This document shows positions 35,787 to 42,263 of a stretch of 64,000 nucleotides of DNA, in pieces. The translations under genes and the position numbers were made by a program. The notes under the pieces were generated by a model. That model worked only from the letters and a program-made list of their open reading frames with translations. It was not told the origin of the DNA and searched no databases. Numbering within the stretch: the first letter of the stretch is position 1; every line of letters begins with the position of its first letter. Source of the stretch: CBDDCQ01 sp965226285 (GTDB lineage: Bacteria; Bacteroidota; Bacteroidia; Flavobacteriales; Ichthyobacteriaceae); the NCBI GenBank assembly GCA_965226285.1, contig CBDDCQ010000005.1, forward strand, positions 310,001 through 374,000, written 5' to 3'.

Positions 35787-36248
35787 TTAGTCTATGTTCC
35801 AATAAGCGTCTGGGTCTCCCCCAAGAACATCTGTAATAAATTCATCGCTTAAACCTTCTACATCTTGGGCATAGGAACCTGCATATTCAACATATGATTC
35901 TCTACTATATCTATCATAAAGGTGATCGTGATGTTCAAAGTCATCGTGATGTTCAAAGTCATCGTGATGTTCATTGTAGTTCTGTTGTTTGCTTTCCCAT
36001 TCATCATATTTCTCTGATAGCTTGTTCGTTCCTTCTTCTGAATATGTTTTTTTACGTTTACTTATAAGACGAGGACAGTCTATTTTATATCCTCTTTCAA
36101 GCAAATACTTTCTAATTCTGGTAACTTTTGCAGACTTTATAAGTATTGAATCATCTCTTTTTCGTAACCATTCATCAAAACTCTTTACGCTTACTTCTTC
36201 TAATAAAAGACCTAAACTTTCTTCTATTGCTTCAAAATCTAAAGTCAT
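35787..36248 (-). CDS. Hypothetical 153-residue protein with His/Asp repeat
   Basis: Not recognised. The N-terminal ~65 residues are helical (LDFEAIEESLGLLLEEVSVK, then RIRKYLLERGYKIDCPRLI). The middle carries three copies of a HHDDFE-type repeat encoded by an 18-bp tandem repeat. The C-terminus is acidic (EFITDVLGGDPDAYW). It lies between a 49-residue gene and the Abi-like gene in one operon, and could be an antitoxin-like or accessory partner of the latter, but nothing in the sequence proves this. The histidine run could bind metal. Confidence 0.6.
   Translation of the reverse strand: MTLDFEAIEESLGLLLEEVSVKSFDEWLRKRDDSILIKSAKVTRIRKYLLERGYKIDCPRLISKRKKTYSEEGTNKLSEKYDEWESKQQNYNEHHDDFEHHDDFEHHDHLYDRYSRESYVEYAGSYAQDVEGLSDEFITDVLGGDPDAYWNID
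35923..35976. repeat. 18-bp tandem repeat (3 copies) inside the 153-residue gene
   Basis: Unit TCATCGTGATGTTCAAAG repeated three times with small edge changes. It is in-frame, so copy-number change would alter the protein by six residues without breaking it. Confidence 0.9.
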
Positions 36249-36253
36249 AATAT

Positions 36254-36403
36254 TTATATTTTTATGTCATCTGATATGAAAAAATGGTCAAGATTGATTG
36301 CACACCAGTCAATGTAAGAGTGTTGAATGTCGAGAACTTTTCCTACTGTCTTGCCTTCAAACTTCCCAAAGGTAAACTCCGTGTCAAGATTGTAAAATTT
36401 CAT
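36254..36403 (-). CDS. Small 49-residue protein resembling the exonuclease X C-terminal motif
   Basis: From ATG 36403 the protein reads MKFYNLDTEFTFGKFEGKTV, then VLDIQHSYIDWCAINLDHF. The pattern FGKxxGKTVxxVxxxxxxYIxWC resembles the small domain found at the C-terminus of some exonucleases and as stand-alone proteins in Bacteroidota. A longer in-frame start 36 bases upstream overlaps the promoter box and is therefore rejected. It is the first gene of the operon leading to the Abi-like protein, with 5 bases to the next gene. Function unknown. Confidence 0.6.
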   Translation of the reverse strand: MKFYNLDTEFTFGKFEGKTVGKVLDIQHSYIDWCAINLDHFFISDDIKI

Positions 36404-36436
36404 ATTGATCTGTTTTTTTAAATTACTGCCAACACC

Positions 36437-36456
36437 CAAATATACGCATTGCGTAT
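36437..36456 (-). promoter_or_regulatory. Promoter of the Abi-like operon with an overlapping palindrome
   Basis: Minus-strand TATATTTG at 36444-36437 is an exact box, 33 bases before the 49-residue gene. Immediately upstream, ATACGC-ATT-GCGTAT (36442-36456) is a perfect 6-bp inverted repeat that overlaps the box by three bases. A repressor bound there would block transcription. Confidence 0.6.
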
Positions 36457-36619
36457 GATGTATAAACTTTATCTATGTCGGTTATCTATTTAGATATTTT
36501 ATTAAATGTTAATTTTCACAAGATTGTACCTGGTTGACAACCTGCTGTTTGATTTGCAAATTTAAGATTTTATTTTTAAAGTTATTTAATTTTTCTTTAT
36601 AAAAATCTCTAATTATGTA

Positions 36620-36916
36620 TTATTCTTTTAGTTCGGCTACCTTATTCCAACTACCACCATTGTAAATTTCTATAATGCCATTGTCTTTCAAAAATTCAAT
36701 AGCTTGATTACTTCTATTACCAGAATTGCAACAAAAGATAAGAGGCTTACTCATGTTTTTGAACTTTTCTATATGGTCGGGCACCTCATGGAGAGGGATA
36801 TTTAAAGTATTTTTTAAATGTGCTTCTTCATATTCTCCTATGGTTCTTACATCTATAATAGAGGTATTAGGATTATTTATTAGTTCTTTTAAGTTCATTT
36901 TTTTGATATTTTTCAT
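36620..36916 (-). CDS. Rhodanese-like domain protein
   Basis: A 98-residue single-domain rhodanese. The active-site cysteine is in LIFCCNSGNRSNQAIEFL, and the N-terminal TSIIDVRTIGEYEEAHLKN with NIPLHEVP matches the family. Such cytoplasmic proteins transfer sulfane sulfur. It has a TACTTTTG box at 36927-36934 and marks return to conserved chromosomal genes after the defence-like island. Confidence 0.88.
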   Translation of the reverse strand: MKNIKKMNLKELINNPNTSIIDVRTIGEYEEAHLKNTLNIPLHEVPDHIEKFKNMSKPLIFCCNSGNRSNQAIEFLKDNGIIEIYNGGSWNKVAELKE

Positions 36917-36926
36917 TTATTTTTAG

Positions 36927-36934
36927 CAAAAGTA
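36927..36934 (-). promoter_or_regulatory. TACTTTTG promoter box for the rhodanese gene
   Basis: Exact TAnnTTTG match on the minus strand, only 11 bases before the first ATG. This suggests either a very short leader or a start at a downstream ATG (36898, MNLKELINN). Confidence 0.4.
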
Positions 36935-36942
36935 ATAAAAAA

Positions 36943-37656
36943 TCATGAATTGATAAAATTCACTGAATGGCAGACTGTAATTCCTGCAGTTTCTGTTCGT
37001 AATCTACTTTTACCTAAAGATATAGGTATAAAATCTCGATTTTCTGAAATTTGTATTTCATCTATAGAGAAATCACCTTCTGGACCTATCAGAATAATGG
37101 ATTTAGTTTCTCTAACTAATACTTTTTTTATATTTTTTTTGTGATTAGTATCTTGACAATGAGCTATGTATTTTTTATAATCTTTTGGTTGGTTAGATAT
37201 AAATTTATCAAAAAAAATAGCGTCGTTAAGCTTGGGTATATAAGTCTTAAAAGATTGTTTTACTGCAGATAAGATAACTTTTTTAAGACGTTCTTTTTTA
37301 ATGATTTTTCGTTCAGAGTTTTTACAAATAATAGGAGTAATTTCATCTATCCCTATTTCAGTACACTTTTCTAAAAACCATTCAAATCGCTCATTCATTT
37401 TAGTAGGAGCAATGGCTATATGTAGGTAATAATTTCTTTTTTGATATTCTTTGATTGTTTTTGTAATTTGCACTTCGCAATATTTAGTATTGTAATTAGT
37501 GATTATGGCAGTACATAAAGTACCCTTGCCATTGGTCAAGTGTATTATATCATTACGTTTTAAGCGCAGGACTTTTATAGCGTGTTTGCTCTCGTTTTTG
37601 TCGAGTATAACGCATTGCTCTGTACCTTGCAAAGTAGGGATATAAAATAAAATCAT
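36943..37656 (-). CDS. rsmE: 16S rRNA (uracil-1498-N3)-methyltransferase
   Basis: SPOUT-family methyltransferase that modifies U1498 of 16S rRNA. The ATG at 37656 gives MILFYIPTLQGTEQCVILDK, the usual N-terminus; the longer frame upstream crosses the promoter box and is not used. Family markers are the PUA-like N-terminal SKHAIKVLRLKRNDIIHL, the KMNERFEWFLEKCTEIG segment, and the C-terminal knot IILIGPEGDFSIDEI and ISLGKSRLRTETAGI. 237 residues, normal length. Confidence 0.92.
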   Translation of the reverse strand: MILFYIPTLQGTEQCVILDKNESKHAIKVLRLKRNDIIHLTNGKGTLCTAIITNYNTKYCEVQITKTIKEYQKRNYYLHIAIAPTKMNERFEWFLEKCTEIGIDEITPIICKNSERKIIKKERLKKVILSAVKQSFKTYIPKLNDAIFFDKFISNQPKDYKKYIAHCQDTNHKKNIKKVLVRETKSIILIGPEGDFSIDEIQISENRDFIPISLGKSRLRTETAGITVCHSVNFINS

Positions 37657-37683
37657 AGTGTGAAGACACAAAATTTGTAGAGA

Positions 37684-37691
37684 CAAATATA
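37684..37691 (-). promoter_or_regulatory. TATATTTG promoter box for rsmE
   Basis: Exact match on the minus strand, 27 bases before the assigned ATG. A CAAA on the plus strand 24 bases further could be a loosely spaced -33 element. Confidence 0.5.
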
Positions 37692-37801
37692 ATGAAATTA
37701 TGAATTTTACTGTGTCAAAAAACAAAGTAGATTCAATATATAGTATCTTCGCAAATAGTATTACATTTGTTGTGTTGATTTAAGCAATAATCCTATATTA
37801 G

Positions 37802-38497
37802 ATGAATATAGCACTTTTAGGTTATGGAAAGATGGGAAAAGCTATAGAAAGTATAGCATTAGATAGAGCACATTCTATTGTTTTAAAAGTAGATAGAGAG
37901 GTACAAAATTATGATTTGAGTAGTATAGATGTAGTTATAGAATTTAGTACACCAGATAGTGCACCTATCAATATAAAAAAATCATTGACAAATAATGTGC
38001 CAGTAATTTGCGGTACTACAGGATGGTTAGATAAATACCCAGAAATTGTAAATCTTTGTTATCAGTATAAAGGTAGTTTCTTATATGCTTCTAATTTTAG
38101 TATAGGAGTAAATATATTTTTTGAACTCAATAAAAGATTATCTCAACTGATGAAAATGCCAGACTACAGTATATTAGTAGAGGAGATACACCATACTGAA
38201 AAATTAGATGCTCCCAGTGGAACGGCTATTACATTAGCAGAAGGAATCATAGAAAATACTTCTTTTAAGGGTTGGAGTTTAGATAGAAAAAAAGACAACC
38301 AAATTCCCATTGTATCCAAACGTGAGGCAGGGGTGTGTGGGACCCATACAGTGAGTTATAGGTCAGATATAGACAATATAGAGATAAAACACACTGCACA
38401 CAATAGAGAGGGATTTGCCTTGGGTGCTGTAATAGCTGCAGAATGGATAATAGATAAAACAGGAGTTTTTACTATGAGAGATGTTTTAGAAATTTAA
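37802..38497 (+). CDS. dapB: 4-hydroxy-tetrahydrodipicolinate reductase
   Basis: Lysine/diaminopimelate biosynthesis, NAD(P)H-dependent. N-terminal Rossmann motif ALLGYGKMGKAI; further VIEFSTPDSAPIN, VICGTTGWLDKY, and the active-site block EEIHHTEKLDAPSGTAITLA with its catalytic histidine pair and lysine. 231 residues, in line with the short Bacteroidota form. A near-consensus TATCTTCG box lies at 37744-37751. lepB follows after 11 bases, so the two are probably co-transcribed, as in other flavobacteria. Confidence 0.95.
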   Translation: MNIALLGYGKMGKAIESIALDRAHSIVLKVDREVQNYDLSSIDVVIEFSTPDSAPINIKKSLTNNVPVICGTTGWLDKYPEIVNLCYQYKGSFLYASNFSIGVNIFFELNKRLSQLMKMPDYSILVEEIHHTEKLDAPSGTAITLAEGIIENTSFKGWSLDRKKDNQIPIVSKREAGVCGTHTVSYRSDIDNIEIKHTAHNREGFALGAVIAAEWIIDKTGVFTMRDVLEI

Positions 38498-38508
38498 TAG
38501 AATAAAAA

Positions 38509-40023
38509 ATGAATTTATTGTTATTTTTATCAGTACTCTATGTATTTCATGTACTAGGCACTTATAAATTATATAAAAAGGTAGGTAGAAAACAATGGGA
38601 AGTTTTAGTACCTATATATAATTATTACATACTTATTCAAATAGTAGGTCGCCCCAAATGGTGGATGTTACTTCTGTTTGTTCCCGTAATCAATAATATT
38701 ATATTATTGGTATTATATGTAAATTTAGTAAAATGTTTTGGTAAGACTACCAGTAAAGACATGTGGCTTACGATAATTACATTAGGGTTATATGTGTTTA
38801 CTGTAAACTTTGATGATAAAAGTAGGTATAATTTTGTAAAACCTAAAGATAAAGGTTTTTTAGCTTCTATAGTATTTGCTATAGTAGCTGCTACCGTTAT
38901 CAGAACTTTTAGTTTCGAAGCCTATGTAATTCCTACGCCTTCTATGGAAAAGTCATTGTTAGTAGGAGACTTCTTATTTGTGAATAAATTTTCGTATGGA
39001 GTGCGTACACCTATGACACCGGTGTCTATACCCATGGTACATGATAAAGTACCTATATTAGGGCTTAAATCTTATATTTCAAGTATACAGTTACCCTATT
39101 TTAGGTTTCTCAAATTTTCAGAGATCAAAAATAATGATATTGTAGTATTCAATTGGCCAGTAGATACTATAGATGAAAATAAAGTAATGTATAAACCCAT
39201 AGATAAAAGAACTAATTATGTAAAAAGGTGCATTGCTATACCGGGAGATTCCCTTAAAATAGTTAATGGTAATGTGTACATCAATAATCAACCTCAGATG
39301 ATTTCAGATAGAATTAAGTTACAGCATTATTATAGGGTAGAGACCGATGGCAGACCATTGAATATAAGTTTTTTGAAAAGCAAGTATGGCGTTACAGATG
39401 ACTATGGAAGAGAGTCAAAGAATGTATATAGGATTATACTTACTAAAAAGGTAGCAGATATTATAAAAGGTTTTAATAATGTAAAATCTATAGAAAGATT
39501 TGTAGAACCGATTGTAAAAAGATATTCTAGTAGAGTATTTCCCTATACTAAAAATTGGAATGGAGATAATTATGGACCTATATATATTCCCAAAAAAGGA
39601 GTTAAAATAGCTTTAAATATGGAGGTGTTGCCTTTTTATAAAAGGGTGATTATTCAGTATGAAGGAAACACATTAGAAGTAAAAGAAAATCAAATTTACA
39701 TAAATGGAAAACTGGCAGATACCTATACTTTTAAGCAAAACTATTATTGGATGATGGGAGACAATCGTCATAATTCATTAGATTCTAGGTATTGGGGATA
39801 TGTACCAGAAAGTCATATTGTAGGTAAACCCGTGCTCGTATGGATGAGTTGGAATACACATACTAAAAATTTCTTGAAGAAAATCCGTTGGGATAGGCTT
39901 ATTACACTAGTTCACGGCAATGGTAAACCTACATCTTATTTTATACCCTTACTGATAGTATTGGCACTATTGTACGGAGTAAATAAGTATAGAAAAAGGA
40001 AAAAGATAAAAACATCTAAGTAG
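38509..40023 (+). CDS. lepB: Signal peptidase I
   Basis: Removes signal peptides of exported proteins at the inner membrane. Catalytic S145 is in PTPSMEKSLLVGD and K239 in YVKRCIAIPGDSL. The late GDNRHNSLDSRYWGYVPE box is intact. At 504 residues it is the long Bacteroidota form, with two N-terminal hydrophobic segments (residues 1-15 and ~45-65) before the usual anchor (FLASIVFAIVAATVIRTF), a large insertion between the catalytic boxes, and a C-terminal TM segment. It lies in the dapB-lepB-WbqC group. Confidence 0.95.
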   Translation: MNLLLFLSVLYVFHVLGTYKLYKKVGRKQWEVLVPIYNYYILIQIVGRPKWWMLLLFVPVINNIILLVLYVNLVKCFGKTTSKDMWLTIITLGLYVFTVNFDDKSRYNFVKPKDKGFLASIVFAIVAATVIRTFSFEAYVIPTPSMEKSLLVGDFLFVNKFSYGVRTPMTPVSIPMVHDKVPILGLKSYISSIQLPYFRFLKFSEIKNNDIVVFNWPVDTIDENKVMYKPIDKRTNYVKRCIAIPGDSLKIVNGNVYINNQPQMISDRIKLQHYYRVETDGRPLNISFLKSKYGVTDDYGRESKNVYRIILTKKVADIIKGFNNVKSIERFVEPIVKRYSSRVFPYTKNWNGDNYGPIYIPKKGVKIALNMEVLPFYKRVIIQYEGNTLEVKENQIYINGKLADTYTFKQNYYWMMGDNRHNSLDSRYWGYVPESHIVGKPVLVWMSWNTHTKNFLKKIRWDRLITLVHGNGKPTSYFIPLLIVLALLYGVNKYRKRKKIKTSK

Positions 40024-40025
40024 AA

Positions 40026-40646
40026 TTGGAAAGCGTAAAATTATTTACTACAGCTTATTTTGCACCGTTGTCTTATTATGTACATTGGGTAAGTGCTCAA
40101 GGGATTTATATAGAAATGCAAGATAATTACCAAAAACAAACTTATAGAAATAGATGCTATATATATGGAGCTAATGGTAAATTGATGCTTAATATACCTG
40201 TAGAACATGCCAAGGGAAAAAGACTCCAAACTAAAGATGTGAGAATATGTAATCAGCAAGATTGGCAAAAAACACATTGGAAATCTATTTGTACAGCTTA
40301 TATGTCCTCGCCTTATTTTGAATTTTATGAAGATGATTTATACCCATTTTTTCGTAAAAAAGAGAAGTATTTAATAGATTTGAATTTTAAGATAAATCAA
40401 CTAGTATGTTCTATCTTGGAGATAGAGATGTCTGCTCAAAAAACGTGTAAGTATATAGAGCATCCTCAAAATATTTTGGATTTGAGAGAAGTTATCCATC
40501 CTAAAAAAGAATTGAATATGGAATTTAAAGCATATACTCAAGTGTTTTCAAATAAATATGGTTTTATTCCTAATTTGAGTATATTGGATTTGATATTTTG
40601 CGAAGGAAATAACGCTATGAGTTATTTACTTAAAAGTAATGTCTGA
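40026..40646 (+). CDS. WbqC-like family protein
   Basis: 206 residues, matching the WbqC-like family: LFTTAYFAPLSYYVHWV near the start, then QKQTYRNRCYIYGANGKLML, IPVEHAKGKRLQTKDV and WQKTHWKSICTAYMSSPYFEFY. The only usable start is a TTG at 40026, three bases after the lepB stop; no ATG or GTG precedes the conserved N-terminus. The family's role is not well defined; some members lie in polysaccharide clusters. The close spacing indicates co-transcription with lepB. Confidence 0.8.
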   Translation: MESVKLFTTAYFAPLSYYVHWVSAQGIYIEMQDNYQKQTYRNRCYIYGANGKLMLNIPVEHAKGKRLQTKDVRICNQQDWQKTHWKSICTAYMSSPYFEFYEDDLYPFFRKKEKYLIDLNFKINQLVCSILEIEMSAQKTCKYIEHPQNILDLREVIHPKKELNMEFKAYTQVFSNKYGFIPNLSILDLIFCEGNNAMSYLLKSNV

Positions 40647-40695
40647 GTCCGATATTAAAAATAAAAAATCGTCATTTTATTATATTAAATTCACG

Positions 40696-41283
40696 TTAAA
40701 ATAGTAGTATCAGTTTATTATATAGTTGTTTAGTTTGTTTTTCTAATTGTTCAAGGGAGTCGTTATTTTCAATTACAAAATCAGAGAGTGCAATTTTTTT
40801 ATCATCATTCCATTGGTTTAGCATTCTCTGTTTAATTTGGTTTTCAGTTAATTGATTTCTTTGCATAGTTCGTTGTAATCGGGTTTGGGTATCAGATACT
40901 ATTGTAACCACATAATCACAATTTTTATATATTCCTGTTTCAAATAAAATAGCAGTTTCCTTGATGATGAAGTTATGATTTTGTTTACTTATCCAGTACT
41001 CAAATTGCACTTCTACAAAAGGGTGTACAATCTGGTTTAAGAGGTTGAGTTTATCGTTTTTTTTAAAAACTATATTCGATAGATAACGAGTGTTTAATGT
41101 ATCTTTTGTATAGGTATCTTTTCCAAAGTTTTGGATTAAAATGTTTTTAAGATCTTTATTTTGGTTCATTATTTTTTTGGTCTCTATATCAGAAATAAAT
41201 ACAGGTATATTCCATTTGCTGAAAAAACTGCAAACAGTAGATTTACCACTTCCTATGCCGCCTGTAATGCCTACTATTTTCAC
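40696..41283 (-). CDS. coaE: Dephospho-CoA kinase
   Basis: Last step of coenzyme A synthesis. Walker A GITGGIGSGKSTVC at the N-terminus, followed by PVFISDIETKKIMN and VHPFVEVQFEYW, and the later TRLQRTMQRNQLTENQIKQRM lid region. 195 residues, normal. Its ATG overlaps the stop of the YbbR-like gene (4-base overlap), a pairing seen in many Bacteroidota. Confidence 0.93.
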   Translation of the reverse strand: MKIVGITGGIGSGKSTVCSFFSKWNIPVFISDIETKKIMNQNKDLKNILIQNFGKDTYTKDTLNTRYLSNIVFKKNDKLNLLNQIVHPFVEVQFEYWISKQNHNFIIKETAILFETGIYKNCDYVVTIVSDTQTRLQRTMQRNQLTENQIKQRMLNQWNDDKKIALSDFVIENNDSLEQLEKQTKQLYNKLILLF

Positions 41284-42218
41284 TGTTTTTGTATAAGATA
41301 TTCTACTTGTTTTGGAGAGATGCTTACATTAAAAATTTCTTTAGGTTGCTTTGATAGCTTTAAAGTTCCATAATTTACGGATGTATTTATTTTGCTATAA
41401 TCTAAAATAATTTCAAAATCTGTTAAATTTATATTTTTATAATTGGATAGTGTTACATTGTAATGTACTCGAGTGGTTTTTGGAAAGGTCTTTATAATCG
41501 TGTTTTTAGGGACGTTTACTACTTTTATATTAATATCATAGAAGCCTTGTGTTACTTTATCTACAGTACCTTTGAGTATCACTTTATCACTGGAAAATTT
41601 TACATTTTTTACAAGAGGTAGTTTTATAGTGATTTCTTCTTGAAAGGAAGTAGAGATATTATCTTTTTTAAACATAGGTATATCTAAAGATAAAATTTTT
41701 TCTACATCTGATTTACTTCCAGATATGATTATAGTATCAATACTTTTTTCTATAGGTTTTATAAGTTGATAACCTTTTACAAAGGTTAATTTGGTATTAA
41801 TAGATATAGGTATTTTTTTTATGGTTTTATCCTCTAAGTTTACCCATAGTGTATCCATTTGAAAATTTATAATATCTATATCTGATGAGAGTTGTTTTGA
41901 AATACTATTGATATAATTATAAGGAAGTATATATCCTTTATCAGGTGTGATATAGTTTATTTCGTTTAGGTTAAAATTAATGTAATTTTTATTGGAGAAA
42001 GTATATCCTAAAAGATTAAATCCTGTACCTTTTATATTTAGTTTAATGTGGTGTAATTGGTCTTTCTTTAATATTTTATTTTTAGGAATATTGGTATAAT
42101 TGATATTAAATTTGATAGTGTGACTATAATTTTTTGGTAACTTAATAGAGAACCATAGTAATAGTGATATACTCAAACATATCCAGAAAGCTTTATTTAA
42201 AAGATATTTCTTTTTCAT
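41280..42218 (-). CDS. YbbR-like domain membrane-anchored protein
   Basis: 312 residues with an N-terminal TM segment (AFWICLSISLLLWFSIKL) and then beta-rich YbbR-like repeats, e.g. KKIPISINTKLTFVKGYQLI and IIISGSKSDVEKILSLDIP. In Firmicutes YbbR (CdaR) regulates diadenylate cyclase; in Bacteroidota the relation is not established. It overlaps coaE by four bases. A TAACTTTG box lies just upstream (42227-42234). Confidence 0.75.
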   Translation of the reverse strand: MKKKYLLNKAFWICLSISLLLWFSIKLPKNYSHTIKFNINYTNIPKNKILKKDQLHHIKLNIKGTGFNLLGYTFSNKNYINFNLNEINYITPDKGYILPYNYINSISKQLSSDIDIINFQMDTLWVNLEDKTIKKIPISINTKLTFVKGYQLIKPIEKSIDTIIISGSKSDVEKILSLDIPMFKKDNISTSFQEEITIKLPLVKNVKFSSDKVILKGTVDKVTQGFYDINIKVVNVPKNTIIKTFPKTTRVHYNVTLSNYKNINLTDFEIILDYSKINTSVNYGTLKLSKQPKEIFNVSISPKQVEYLIQKQ

Positions 42219-42226
42219 TTATTTGG

Positions 42227-42234
42227 CAAAGTTA
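42227..42234 (-). promoter_or_regulatory. TAACTTTG promoter box for the YbbR-coaE operon
   Basis: Exact TAnnTTTG match followed by C on the minus strand, 8 bases before the annotated ATG. The leader would be nearly absent or the start lies slightly downstream. Confidence 0.45.
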
Positions 42235-42263
42235 ATAAAAGTGCATATATAGTTCTCTATTTT

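Noticed and set aside
36404..36439. Longer start (MGVGSNLKKQIN) for the 49-residue protein
   Set aside because: This part overlaps the TATATTTG promoter box, so it would lie before the transcription start.
37657..37725. N-terminal extension of RsmE
   Set aside because: It runs across the TATATTTG box at 37684-37691; the conserved start is MILFYIP at 37656.
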